A stretch of DNA of 43,019 nucleotides from Akkermansiaceae bacterium (lineage in GTDB: Bacteria; Verrucomicrobiota; Verrucomicrobiia; Verrucomicrobiales; Akkermansiaceae), in NCBI GenBank assembly GCA_030725745.1, contig JANRFH010000006.1:1-43019 (forward strand), in the 5' to 3' direction. The stretch's first letter is position 1. Every line of letters starts with the position of its first letter. Of the stretch, positions 6,918 through 15,374 are shown in pieces. A program made the position numbers and the translations under genes. Under the pieces are notes generated by a model that was not told the DNA's origin, searched no databases, and saw nothing but the letters and a program-made list of their open reading frames with translations.

Positions 6918-9323
6918 ATGCCACGCCGCCTTTCATTTCCCCTATCCCTCTGCATCCCGTGCTTGCTGCTCGGCTCACTGCCGCATCTTCATGCGCAGGC
7001 ACCACTTCGTGCGGGAGTCGTCGATGAACTCCAGAACGATCCAGGCAACGATTTCTTCCAACGCGGGGTGAACCTCTACAATTCCGCACAGGAAGCCGTC
7101 GATTTCGAAACACGCCGCCGCTATTACTTAAACGCTGCGGATAAATTGGCAGCCTACCTCAATGAATTTCCAAACCATGCCAATGCCGAACCGGCACTCT
7201 GGTATCTTGGCAACAGCTATTACCAAGCGGGCGACAAAGAGGAGGCCAAGCGTATCTTCGCCAGCTTGATCAACCGTTTCCGGCAGGGGAAATACGCTAC
7301 AGCAGCAGCCTACACGCTCGCCGCAGACCACTACAACCTCCGCGAATACGCCAACGCCGCGCCACTTTTCGAGCGCTTCGCCCAGAATTCCACAAAGCCG
7401 GGAGACGCTGCGCGCGGCTACCTTTACGCAGGAAACTGCTATCGCCAGCTGGGGCGCGAACGCGAAGCCATCGCCTCCTACAATCGCGTCGTCGCAGATC
7501 CCCATGGTCTAGTTTTTAGAGCCCAAGCACAGATCTATATCGGCTACATGGAGTCGGCTTCGGGCAAACTCAAAGAAGCCCTCGCGACCTTCTCAGAAGT
7601 CGCGAACTCCGCCGCCGTAGCTAAATATCGTGGTGAGGCCGCACTCCAAGCCGCCATCATCGCCACCAAGCTCGGCCAGACCGATACTGCCGAGAAATTC
7701 CTCCGTTTCATCCTCGATAGCCCCGGCATGGAAGAGTTCCGCCCAGACGCGCAGATCGCGCTCATGGAGAACTATTACACCCGCAAGGAATACGTCACCG
7801 TCATCGATATCTTCAACAAGAACACTCTCAAGGCCGAAGGCGAACGCGAAGCTCTCCGCCTCCACATCGCCGCGAAGGCCTTGATGAAACTGAAGAACCC
7901 AACCAAAGCAGCGGAGCTTTTCCGCGAAGTCGAACGCCTCGCCGATCCCGATGGTGACCTCGCCTTTTCCGCAGCTTATTACCGCCTGAACTGTTTCTTC
8001 CAGATCGAGGGGAAATTCGTCATCGATCAGGTAGACGCCTTCCTCCAGCTCTATTCAAAAGCGCGCCCGGACGACAAACGCATTCACACCGCCCTCCTCA
8101 TCAAAGCGGAAACCCAGTTTGCCGCCAACGAGATCAACGAAGCGGCCAAAACCTACTCCAAGATCGACCCAACGCTTCTCAGCGATAGCAATCGCCCCGG
8201 CTTCCTCTATCAGCGCGGCTGGTGCCTCGCCGAGGCAGGTGACCACCAAGGAGCCATCCGCTCCCTCACCGAATTCATCAACGCAAATCCCGAGGATGCA
8301 CGCATCTTTCCCGCTATCGTGAAGCGCGCCCGCGCCTACAAGGAAGTCGGCGAATCCGCAAAGGCCGTCGCAGATTACGACCGCCTCACCACCGATGATG
8401 CCGTGCCCGAAGACCTCTCTTCCATCGCGTGGCTCGAGTCCGCCCGCGTTCGCCGTGAGGAAGGAAACATCGAGAACATGCTCATCCGCTACAAGGCTCT
8501 ACTCGCCAAAGTTGATGACCTCACCGACAACCTCAAGGCAGAGGCAAACTATTGGATCGGCTGGGGAATGGTGAAAAACAATGCCCCGAAAGAAGCAGCA
8601 CCCTTCCTGAACCTCGCCCGCGAACTCCGTCCTGAAGCCTTCGCAAAACATGCTGGCCTCCTGCTCTGCCTCTCGCACTTCGCCGCCCAAGATCCAAAAG
8701 GCCTCACGGAGGAAATCGATCTCGCAATCACAGGCAAATACGAAGAAGAAATCCCAGACCAAGCTATCCAATGGGCGGGCATGCAGTCCTTCAACTCAGG
8801 AAGTTACGAACAGGCCGCCCGTTTCCTAGAACTCGTCGCTGATACCGAGGAACCCCGCGCCACTCAGAAGGAAATTTGGCGTTACCTTGCCAAAGCCCGC
8901 ATTGAGATCGGAAAATTTGCAGATGCCCTTCCCGCCATAGCAAACGTGCTGGATGTGGAGGAAAACGCCGCATGGAAGGCCGATGCACTCCTCGACCGCG
9001 CCCGCGCTCTTCTAGGATTGGGACGTCACGCAGAGTCACGCAAAGCCGCCGATGAAGCCATGGAGCTCCGTCCCCAAGGTCGCACCGCCGCCTACCTTCG
9101 CATCATTTCAGGTGATCTTTTCATCCATGAGGAAAACCTCGGCCGCGCCGCTGCGGAATACCTCAATGTCATCAATTTCCACGAGGATGAGAACCTCAAG
9201 CCCCTCGCCCTATACAAGCTGATTAAGGTTCTCGAAACCCAAGGCAACGCCGCCGAAGCCGCGAAATACCGCACTCAGCTCGCCAACGACTTCCCGAACT
9301 GGAAAGCTCCCGAAGGCGAGTAG
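6918..9323 (+). CDS. Exported TPR-repeat protein linked to TolQR
   Basis: Large exported protein made almost entirely of tetratricopeptide repeats, probably a periplasmic or outer-membrane scaffold. A signal peptide ends around residue 27 (PHLHAQA). Helical TPR-like pairs run from about residue 45 to the end; clear examples are EPALWYLGNSYYQAGDKEEA and RGYLYAGNCYRQLGREREAI, with further copies such as PGFLYQRGWCLAEAGDHQGA. At 801 residues it is far longer than CpoB/YbgF or BamD, the TPR proteins usually tied to Tol and outer-membrane assembly. It starts 8 bases after exbD and is followed 7 bases later by a phosphatase-like gene. Cooperation with the TolQ/TolR pair is inferred from the operon. 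Confidence 0.88.
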   Translation: MPRRLSFPLSLCIPCLLLGSLPHLHAQAPLRAGVVDELQNDPGNDFFQRGVNLYNSAQEAVDFETRRRYYLNAADKLAAYLNEFPNHANAEPALWYLGNSYYQAGDKEEAKRIFASLINRFRQGKYATAAAYTLAADHYNLREYANAAPLFERFAQNSTKPGDAARGYLYAGNCYRQLGREREAIASYNRVVADPHGLVFRAQAQIYIGYMESASGKLKEALATFSEVANSAAVAKYRGEAALQAAIIATKLGQTDTAEKFLRFILDSPGMEEFRPDAQIALMENYYTRKEYVTVIDIFNKNTLKAEGEREALRLHIAAKALMKLKNPTKAAELFREVERLADPDGDLAFSAAYYRLNCFFQIEGKFVIDQVDAFLQLYSKARPDDKRIHTALLIKAETQFAANEINEAAKTYSKIDPTLLSDSNRPGFLYQRGWCLAEAGDHQGAIRSLTEFINANPEDARIFPAIVKRARAYKEVGESAKAVADYDRLTTDDAVPEDLSSIAWLESARVRREEGNIENMLIRYKALLAKVDDLTDNLKAEANYWIGWGMVKNNAPKEAAPFLNLARELRPEAFAKHAGLLLCLSHFAAQDPKGLTEEIDLAITGKYEEEIPDQAIQWAGMQSFNSGSYEQAARFLELVADTEEPRATQKEIWRYLAKARIEIGKFADALPAIANVLDVEENAAWKADALLDRARALLGLGRHAESRKAADEAMELRPQGRTAAYLRIISGDLFIHEENLGRAAAEYLNVINFHEDENLKPLALYKLIKVLETQGNAAEAAKYRTQLANDFPNWKAPEGE

Positions 9324-9330
9324 GCACCCC

Positions 9331-9654
9331 ATGAGGCGACTGCTTTTCATCTGCTCACAAAACAAACTGCGCAGCCCCACCGCAGAAAGCATCTTTGCAG
9401 ATCACCCAGGCATCGAGGTCGATTCCGCAGGTCTCAACAACGATGCCATCGTCCCCTTGTCTCACGAGCAGCTTCGCTGGGCGGACACCATCATCGTGAT
9501 GGAAACCACTCACCGCACCCGCCTGAATCGCAATTTCTCCAAATCACTGGGCGGAAAACGCATCGCCGTCCTCGGAATACCCGACAACTACGAATACATG
9601 GATGAGGAGCTGATACGCCTCTTGAAATCCAAGTGCCGCCCCTACCTTCCGTAG
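9331..9654 (+). CDS. Small low-molecular-weight tyrosine-phosphatase-like protein
   Basis: A 107-residue protein with the CX5R phosphatase loop at its N-terminus (FICSQNKLRSPTAE; Cys8, Arg14, Ser15) and a late Asp in GIPDNYEYMDEEL that could be the general acid. This matches the short predicted phosphatase family (COG4551-like), which is smaller than classical LMW-PTPs of about 150 residues. Substrate unknown; cytoplasmic. It starts 7 bases after the TPR gene, so it probably belongs to the exbB-exbD-TPR transcript. Its stop is 2 bases from the convergent lepA end. The active-site loop is intact, so it is likely functional. Confidence 0.82.
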   Translation: MRRLLFICSQNKLRSPTAESIFADHPGIEVDSAGLNNDAIVPLSHEQLRWADTIIVMETTHRTRLNRNFSKSLGGKRIAVLGIPDNYEYMDEELIRLLKSKCRPYLP

Positions 9655-9656
9655 GA

Positions 9657-11456
9657 TCAGTCGTTATTCTTCAGCACCTTGATGAAAGCGTCCTGTGGGA
9701 TGTTCACTTTGCCGAACATCTTCATCTTCGCCTTACCTGCTTTTTGCTTCTCGAGCAATTTCCTCTTACGTGAAATATCGCCGCCGTAGCACTTCGCGGT
9801 CACGTTCTTGCGCATCGCGGAGATCGATTCACGAGCTACGATTTTCCCGCCTACAGCCGCCTGTATGGCGACCACGAAAAGGTGGTTCGGAATGACTTCC
9901 TTTAGCTTGCCCGCAAGGACTCTGCCGTAAGATTCCGCCTTGTCGCGATGGACAATGGTCGAGAAGGCCTCGACAGGATCCCCGGCGATGAGCATGTCCA
10001 TTTTTACCATCTTCGCGGAGCGGTAACCGGCGTGCTCGTAGTCCATGGAACCGTAGCCTTTGGTCATGGATTTTAGCTTGTCGTTGAAATCCACGAGAAT
10101 TTCCGCAAGCGGCAAGACACAGGAAAGCATGACTCGGAAATCGTCGATGGTCTCCGTGTTGGTCACTTCGCCTCGTTTCTCCATGACAAGCTGCATCATG
10201 TCACCGATGTATTCGCCCGGAACCATGATATAGACGTTCACCACCGGCTCACGGATTTCCTGGATGACCTGCGCCTCCGGGAAAAGGGTGGGGTTGTCCA
10301 CGATGACTTCCGAGCCATCAGTGAGATCCACATGGTAAATCACGGACGGATAGGTTGAAATCACATCCATGTCGAATTCGCGGCGGAGCCTTTCTTGGAT
10401 GATCTCCATGTGCAGCAAACCGAGGAAACCGCAACGAAATCCGAATCCAAGCGCCATCGAAGATTCCTGGGCGAAGGTAAACGCCGGATCATTGATCTGC
10501 AATTTACCCACCGCCATTTTCAATGCCTCATAGTCCGAAGAATCCACCGGATAGATACCCGTGAATACCATCGGCTGGATCTCCTTGTAACCGGGCAAAG
10601 CCTCGGGACACGGATGCGTGGAGTCAGTCATCGTATCGCCGATTTTTACCTCAGCAGCAGATTTCATGTTCGCAATGACGTAACCCACATCGCCGGGAAC
10701 CAGCACATCGCGCGCACTCATCTTCGGGGTGAAGACGCCAACCTCCTTGATCTCGTAGGTCTTGTCGGTCGCAAAAAGCCTGACCCGCTGGCCACGCTTC
10801 ATCGTTCCGGAAAATACGCGGACATAGGAAACCACACCACGATACGTATCATAGAGAGAGTCAAATACCGTCGCCCGCAGGAGTTTATCGGGATTCTCCA
10901 CCGGCGCAGGAACTCTCGCCACAATCGCCTCAAGGATTTCCTCAATACCGATACCTGCCTTCGCCGATGCAGGAATGCAATCTTCCGCCGGAATGCACAG
11001 GATGTCTTCGAGCTGCTTCTTGCACTTCTCAACATCCGCCGCCGGGAGGTCAATTTTGTTTAGCACCGGGATGATTTTAAGATTCTGCTGCTCGGCGAGA
11101 TGGAGGTTCGCCACCGTCTGGGCTTCGACACCCTGCGCAGCATCCACCATCAGGATCGCGCCCTCGCAAGCCGCCAGTGCCCGAGAAACTTCATACGTGA
11201 AATCCACGTGACCCGGCGTATCAAGGAGATTGAGCTTATAGGTTTTTCCATCCTTCGCCTTGTAGGTCATCGCCACCGGGTGGGATTTGATCGTGATCCC
11301 CTTCTCACGCTCCAGATCCATCGAGTCCAGCTGCTGCGCTGAAGTTTCACGCATCGTCACCGTGCTCGTAGCCTCCATCAACCGGTCAGAAAGCGTGGTT
11401 TTCCCGTGGTCGATGTGGGCGATGATGGAGAAATTTCGGGTAAGCTCGGTGGACAT
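9657..11456 (-). CDS. lepA: Elongation factor 4 (LepA)
   Basis: Ribosome-bound translational GTPase that helps ribosome biogenesis and back-translocation under stress; cytoplasm and membrane-associated. Of 599 residues, the G domain carries AHIDHGKTTLSDRL (G1), [14 protein letters not shown] (G3) and NKIDLPAA (G4). EF-G-like domains II, III and V follow, then the LepA-specific C-terminal domain (DISRKRKLLEKQKAGKAKMK, ending in NIPQDAFIKVLKN). Length and every GTPase motif are as expected. It is a single leftward gene lying between the tyrosine-phosphatase gene and the divergent brnT; an imperfect inverted repeat occupies its upstream region (11530-11580). Confidence 0.97.
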   Translation of the reverse strand: MSTELTRNFSIIAHIDHGKTTLSDRLMEATSTVTMRETSAQQLDSMDLEREKGITIKSHPVAMTYKAKDGKTYKLNLLDTPGHVDFTYEVSRALAACEGAILMVDAAQGVEAQTVANLHLAEQQNLKIIPVLNKIDLPAADVEKCKKQLEDILCIPAEDCIPASAKAGIGIEEILEAIVARVPAPVENPDKLLRATVFDSLYDTYRGVVSYVRVFSGTMKRGQRVRLFATDKTYEIKEVGVFTPKMSARDVLVPGDVGYVIANMKSAAEVKIGDTMTDSTHPCPEALPGYKEIQPMVFTGIYPVDSSDYEALKMAVGKLQINDPAFTFAQESSMALGFGFRCGFLGLLHMEIIQERLRREFDMDVISTYPSVIYHVDLTDGSEVIVDNPTLFPEAQVIQEIREPVVNVYIMVPGEYIGDMMQLVMEKRGEVTNTETIDDFRVMLSCVLPLAEILVDFNDKLKSMTKGYGSMDYEHAGYRSAKMVKMDMLIAGDPVEAFSTIVHRDKAESYGRVLAGKLKEVIPNHLFVVAIQAAVGGKIVARESISAMRKNVTAKCYGGDISRKRKLLEKQKAGKAKMKMFGKVNIPQDAFIKVLKNND

Positions 11457-11529
11457 GGGCGCGCGGGGCGAATGGATTGCACGAAATCACGGAAATTGCA
11501 CCTAAAAATCGAAGAGGTGTAGGAGTGTG

Positions 11530-11580
11530 GGAAATCCTGCCCTCATCCTACCTACTCGCACCCGTAGTGCAGGATTTTCC
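11530..11580. repeat. Imperfect inverted repeat upstream of lepA
   Basis: GGAAATCCTGC (11530-11540) faces GCAGGATTTTCC (11569-11580), complementary apart from one extra base, around a 28-base loop. It sits between lepA and brnT. No T-run follows, so it is not a plain terminator. Confidence 0.4.
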
Positions 11581-11646
11581 ATACTTTATATTCCCCTATA
11601 TCAAATTAGAAGTGGAGCAGTTCGTTCTTCGTTGCCTAAAACTCAC

Positions 11647-11676
11647 TTGACTGCGTGCCTTATCGGCACACATATT
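11647..11676 (+). promoter_or_regulatory. Probable brnT promoter with embedded operator
   Basis: A TTGACT -35 box (11647-11652) is followed by an 8+8 inverted repeat, TGCGTGCC (11652-11659) and GGCACACA (11665-11672), with one mismatch and a 5-base centre. A weak -10 (ACATAT or CATATT, about 11670-11676) follows at 17-18 spacing. A palindrome between the promoter boxes fits autorepression by the toxin-antitoxin complex. Transcription would begin only a few bases before the start codon. Confidence 0.5.
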
Positions 11677-11683
11677 ATTGCAG

Positions 11684-11968
11684 GTGCAATTCGATTGGGA
11701 TCCAAAAAAGAACGATGAGCTAAAAGAACAGCGTGGCATTTCCTTCGAAGAAATCGCATTGCTGCTCGGCTCGGGTGTTCTTTGGAAGGTCACTGGGCAC
11801 TGGAATCCGGAGAAATTCCCAAACCAATCGGTATTTCTCCTTCCTATCGACGGCTACATACATGCGGTTCCTTTTGTCCGGAACGAAGAAACGATTTTTC
11901 TAAAAACCGCATTTCCAAGCCGCAAGCTCACACGACTCTACAAAGCAGAACAGGAGCAAAAACCATGA
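11684..11968 (+). CDS. brnT: BrnT-family (DUF497) ribonuclease toxin
   Basis: Toxin of a type II toxin-antitoxin pair; BrnT proteins are RelE-like mRNA-cutting enzymes. The N-terminus MQFDWDPKKNDELKEQRGISFEEI is the family hallmark (FxWDxxK…GxSFEEA), and the rest follows the compact fold with FLLPIDGYIHAVPFV and a C-terminal basic SRKLTRLY. At 94 residues it is normal length. The start is GTG at 11684 by homology to the family; an in-frame TTG at 11678 is possible. No Shine-Dalgarno is visible and the predicted transcript start is almost at the codon. The stop overlaps the antitoxin ATG (ATGA, 11965-11968), and the toxin-first order is typical of brnTA. Confidence 0.82.
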   Translation: MQFDWDPKKNDELKEQRGISFEEIALLLGSGVLWKVTGHWNPEKFPNQSVFLLPIDGYIHAVPFVRNEETIFLKTAFPSRKLTRLYKAEQEQKP

Positions 11969-12231
11969 ACAAGAAACAAGAAAAGGAACTGCTTAACGCT
12001 CTCGAGGGCGGGAACATCGAATTGAAAAATCCGAGTGAATCATTGCTTCTAGAACTCGAGCGCGCAGCTGATAACACGTTCCGAAAAGACAAACGGATCA
12101 ATATCCGCCTGAGCAACCATGATCTTGTAGGGATTCAGCGCAAGGCCTCGAAACAAGGCCTGCCCTATCAGGCTTTGATCGCCTCACTCATCCACCAGTA
12201 TGTGGAAGGTGACCTTGTAGCCAAGCGGTAA
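11965..12231 (+). CDS. BrnA/CopG-like antitoxin
   Basis: Cognate antitoxin and likely DNA-binding autorepressor. In 88 residues, the C-terminal half contains a ribbon-helix-helix-like block (RINIRLSNHDLVGIQRKA followed by KQGLPYQALIASLIHQYV), as in CopG/BrnA-type antitoxins that pair with DUF497 toxins. The N-terminal half (LEGGNIELKNPSESLLLELERAA) would wrap the toxin. The ATG overlaps the toxin stop by four bases, indicating coupled translation. It ends 9 bases before the convergent map stop. The pair sits beside the secY-map end of the ribosomal locus, where alpha-operon genes would be expected in many bacteria. Confidence 0.82.
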   Translation: MNKKQEKELLNALEGGNIELKNPSESLLLELERAADNTFRKDKRINIRLSNHDLVGIQRKASKQGLPYQALIASLIHQYVEGDLVAKR

Positions 12232-12240
12232 GCCATAAAC

Positions 12241-13047
12241 TCACCCAATCTCCAGCGGAGGGATGCCCAGTTGCTCCGGAAGCGCGATACGCGGCCTGTC
12301 GGTCAGGATTTCCGGGTCACCATGCGTGATCAGGACGGTGTGCTCGAAATGGGCGGAAGGCTTGCGGTCTGCGGTGATGACCGTCCAGCCGTCTTCGAGG
12401 ATTTTTACCTCGGGGACACCTTCGTTGATCATTGGCTCAATGGCGAGGCACATGCCGGGCATAAGGGTCGGCGATTTTCCTCGCGGGCGATAGTTCGGAA
12501 CCTGTGGCTCCTCGTGAAGTTTCCTTCCAACTCCATGACCGACGAATTCGCGGACGATGGTGAATCCAAAAGGTTCGGCATATTCCGCAACAGCTCCGCA
12601 AAGGTCAGCCAGTTTGCGACCGGCGCGTGCTTTGGAGATCGCTTCGTAGAGCGATTGCTCGGTGACAGCGAGTAGCCTCTTGGTTTCAAGCGGGATTCCA
12701 CCGCAGGCGATGGTGGTGGCGTTGTCACCGATGAAACCGCTTTTGATGATTCCGACGTCGATCTTGAGGATATCGCCCGGCTGGATGCGGCGCGTGCCAC
12801 CGATGCCGTGAACAACCTCTTCGTTGACGGAAATGCAGGTCTGCCCTGGAAACCCTCGGTAGCCGAGAAATGCACTGCGGCAGTCGTTTTGCTCCATGAG
12901 GTCTGCCGCGAGATCGTCGATCTCCTTAGTCGTGACCCCTGGTTTCACCTCTGCAATGAGCTTCTGAAGGATCGAGGAAGCGACTCTCCCCGACTCGCGC
13001 ATGCGGTCGATCTCCTTCGAATTCTTAATGGGAATCCTGACGCGCAT
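12241..13047 (-). CDS. map: Methionine aminopeptidase type I
   Basis: Removes the initiator methionine from new proteins; dinuclear metal enzyme of the cytoplasm. In 268 residues all five metal ligands are visible: Asp in ILKIDVGI, Asp in FIGDNATT, His in EFVGHGVGR, Glu in CLAIEPMI and Glu in AHFEHTVL. Length fits type Ia, without an N-terminal zinc extension. It follows secY in the leftward locus, the usual order, separated by 105 bases of A/T-rich DNA with a short inverted repeat. Normally infA, rpmJ and the alpha operon would follow; here the locus stops and a toxin-antitoxin pair converges on it. Confidence 0.96.
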   Translation of the reverse strand: MRVRIPIKNSKEIDRMRESGRVASSILQKLIAEVKPGVTTKEIDDLAADLMEQNDCRSAFLGYRGFPGQTCISVNEEVVHGIGGTRRIQPGDILKIDVGIIKSGFIGDNATTIACGGIPLETKRLLAVTEQSLYEAISKARAGRKLADLCGAVAEYAEPFGFTIVREFVGHGVGRKLHEEPQVPNYRPRGKSPTLMPGMCLAIEPMINEGVPEVKILEDGWTVITADRKPSAHFEHTVLITHGDPEILTDRPRIALPEQLGIPPLEIG

Positions 13048-13074
13048 TGCTCTGAAATTCTAAAACTTAACTTT

Positions 13075-13126
13075 TAAATCCTAAACCTTCCAACACTCTG
13101 GACTGAATCCAGTCGTTTAGAATTTA
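13075..13126. repeat. A/T-rich inverted repeat between secY and map
   Basis: TAAATCCTAAAC (13075-13086) faces GTTTAGAATTTA (13115-13126) with one mismatch. A smaller palindrome GACTGAATCCAGTC lies in the loop (about 13101-13114). The surrounding DNA is made of reiterated AAATTCTAAA/TTTAGAATTT-like words. It may act as an intergenic processing or attenuation structure, or be a low-complexity spacer. Confidence 0.45.
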
Positions 13127-13152
13127 ATGCTTATAATTTAGGATTTTCCGCC

Positions 13153-14646
13153 TCACCCGTGAGTCTGGTTGTAAATATAGGCGGTGATAGCGAGGACGAT
13201 GAGCACTGCTATAATGAGCCAGAGATAGAGGATTGCGTTGCGAGGAGCTGCATTGCTCTGGTTCGCTAAGCGGTCGTAGCGTCCCTTCAGCTTGCCCTTG
13301 CGGAGGAAGCCGTCGTAGTGCTTCTGGAGGAGGTGTGTCTCCACCTGGCGCATCACATCGAGGACGACGCCGACCATGATCAGAAGCGAAGTGCCGCCAA
13401 AGAAGTGGAGGACGAGCGATCCAGGAGGAAGGCCGACGATTTTTCCGATAACCGCAGGAAGGAAGAACAGTAGGGCGAGGAACAACGCACCGGCGAAGGT
13501 GAGGCGTGTCATCGTGAAGTCGAGGAAGTCAGCCGTAGGCTTGCCTGGGCGCTGGCCGGGGATATAGCCGCCGTTGCGTTTGAGGTCTTCCGCGATCTGT
13601 GAAGGCTGGAACATCATTGCCACCCAGAAGTAGGAGAACAGGAAGATGCCGACACCACCGAGGATGTAATACCACATGCCGCCACCGACGAGTTCGCCGT
13701 AGAGCTTGGTGGCCCATGGCTCACCTGCGAAGAACCACTGAAGCATCATCGGAGGAAGAGAAAGGACAGCGGAAGCAAAGATGATCGGCATAACACCCGC
13801 ATAGTTGACCTTAAGGGGCAGATACTGGGTTTGACCGCCGAACTGCTTGCGACCGACAACACGTTTTGCATATTGCACCGCAATTTTTCGCTGTGCCTGA
13901 GTGATGGCGATAGTTGCCGCAATGACGACGAGGAGCAGGGCGATCATTACCACCATCATGACGGCCTTGAATGGCTCACCGGAGGTGAAATACGTCCATG
14001 CTTGGATGAGTGCTCCCGGCAGGCCGGAAATGATGTTCACCGTGATGATGATGGAAATACCGTTTCCAATGCCCTTTTCAGTGATCTGATCACCGATCCA
14101 CATCAGTAGAATAGTTCCAGCAACGATCGTGAGGACGGTTAGCGCGAACCACATGACAGTAGGATTTGGCACTAGAGTTCCGAATTTTTCTACTCCCTGC
14201 ATGTAGGGAATGCTTTCCGGACTTGTGAGGGATTTCGCGACGAAGAAACCCTGCACCAGTGCAATCACGATGGTGATGTAGCGGGTGTATTGGGTGATCT
14301 TCTGGCGACCTCCGTCCTCGCGGGCGAGCTTGGCAAACTTGGGCACGATCGCCGTCATGAGCTGCACCATGATCGATGCGGAGATGTATGGCATGATGCC
14401 GAGCGCGAAAACTCCGCACTGCGTTAAGCCACCACCCGAGAAGACGGCGAGGAGAGCAGTGACGCCGCCCTGTTCAGTGGCGTCCTTTTTAGCCATCTCC
14501 TCCAGCCACTCTTTAATGACGGTAGCATCAACACCCGGAAGCGTGATGTGCACGCCGAGACGGACGATGACGATGAGGGCGAGGGTGAAGAGGATCCTGT
14601 CCCGGAGTTCAGGGATTTTCCAAGTGTTCGCGAAGGCGGAGATCAT
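13153..14646 (-). CDS. secY: Protein translocase subunit SecY
   Basis: Central pore of the Sec translocon in the inner membrane. In 497 residues it shows the ten-helix SecY pattern: N-terminal FTLALIVIVRLGVHITLPG, the TLPGVDA plug region, ALGIMPYISASIMVQLMTAI (helix 2), and the cytoplasmic YVQRKIAVQYAKRVVG-like loop seen here as QAQRKIAVQYAKRVVGRK. The later loop FLKRNGGYIPGQRPGK appears as LKRNGGYIPGQRPGK. It is about 50 residues longer than the E. coli protein, mainly in the first periplasmic loop and the C-terminal tail. It lies between rplO and map as usual. Upstream is a reiterated A/T-rich leader instead of a Shine-Dalgarno. Confidence 0.97.
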   Translation of the reverse strand: MISAFANTWKIPELRDRILFTLALIVIVRLGVHITLPGVDATVIKEWLEEMAKKDATEQGGVTALLAVFSGGGLTQCGVFALGIMPYISASIMVQLMTAIVPKFAKLAREDGGRQKITQYTRYITIVIALVQGFFVAKSLTSPESIPYMQGVEKFGTLVPNPTVMWFALTVLTIVAGTILLMWIGDQITEKGIGNGISIIITVNIISGLPGALIQAWTYFTSGEPFKAVMMVVMIALLLVVIAATIAITQAQRKIAVQYAKRVVGRKQFGGQTQYLPLKVNYAGVMPIIFASAVLSLPPMMLQWFFAGEPWATKLYGELVGGGMWYYILGGVGIFLFSYFWVAMMFQPSQIAEDLKRNGGYIPGQRPGKPTADFLDFTMTRLTFAGALFLALLFFLPAVIGKIVGLPPGSLVLHFFGGTSLLIMVGVVLDVMRQVETHLLQKHYDGFLRKGKLKGRYDRLANQSNAAPRNAILYLWLIIAVLIVLAITAYIYNQTHG

Positions 14647-14812
14647 GGTATTGGTGAAAACTTCAAACTTAAACTTTCAAACTACAACCGGTGTGGGATA
14701 CGCCCGATTGGTTTTTTGCTCCGGCTCGCCGGATGCGCAGGGTTTTAATAGAACGGAGAGGAAGCATGCAAGTGCTCCCTCTCCTGAAATCAGATGATGT
14801 CGGGGTCGACGA

Positions 14813-15310
14813 TCAAGCTTCTGAGGCGTCGCCTTCTGGCTTCACCGGTGTCCGGGTCTTAGGAGCAGGGTCAGCAAAGCTGCCACCTGCTTTTTCGATC
14901 TTCTCACGGGCAGTCTTGCTAACCTTGTGGAAAACGACCTTGAAGGACTTTTCAACTTCCCCGTCTCCGAGGAGCTTGATCTTATCAGAAGGACCATTGA
15001 CCAGGCCGCAGGCGCGGAGAGCAACTTCGTCTACGGTAGCACCGCTTTCGAAACGATCATCGAGGTCGCCAACATTAACGACGTTCCACTTGTCGCGGAA
15101 ATCGAAGTTGTTGAAGCCGCGCTTTGGAAGACGACGGTGAAGGGGCATCTGGCCACCTTCGAAGCCGACGCGTGTGCCGGATCCTGAGCGAGCCTTCTGG
15201 CCTTTGTTACCTTTACCTGCGGTTTTACCTTGGCCGGAGCTTTCTCCTGCGCCGAGGCGTTTCACGCGGTGTTTGGCACCCGGGTTTGGGCTGAGATTAT
15301 GGAGTTCCAT
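14813..15310 (-). CDS. rplO: 50S ribosomal protein L15
   Basis: Large-subunit assembly protein. The N-terminal MELHNLSPNPGAKHRVKRLG and glycine-rich GESSGQGKTAGKGNKGQKARSG are diagnostic, followed by GGQMPLHRRLPKRGFNN. The protein has 165 residues, about 20 longer than usual, because of an acidic/proline C-terminal tail (KTRTPVKPEGDASEA). rpmD (L30), which normally lies between rpsE and rplO, is missing: only 63 bases separate this gene from rpsE, and these hold a small REP-like hairpin. Confidence 0.96.
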   Translation of the reverse strand: MELHNLSPNPGAKHRVKRLGAGESSGQGKTAGKGNKGQKARSGSGTRVGFEGGQMPLHRRLPKRGFNNFDFRDKWNVVNVGDLDDRFESGATVDEVALRACGLVNGPSDKIKLLGDGEVEKSFKVVFHKVSKTAREKIEKAGGSFADPAPKTRTPVKPEGDASEA

Positions 15311-15348
15311 GTTCTTTGGAGGTTGTTGATTGTTCTTTGGTTATGGCA

Positions 15349-15374
15349 TGGCGGATACAATCCGCCGCCACGTT
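15349..15374 (-). repeat. REP-like hairpin, copy 1 (after rpsE stop)
   Basis: In the leftward direction, a 26-base element begins at the last base of the rpsE stop codon and contains the perfect hairpin GGCGGAT-TGT-ATCCGCC. It matches the element at 42994-43019 at 25 of 26 positions, the difference being in the loop. No T-run follows, so it is not an ordinary terminator. Confidence 0.75.

Noticed and set aside
5737-7113. Open leftward frame of 458 codons
   Set aside because: Antisense to exbB, exbD and the TPR gene, with no recognisable protein features.
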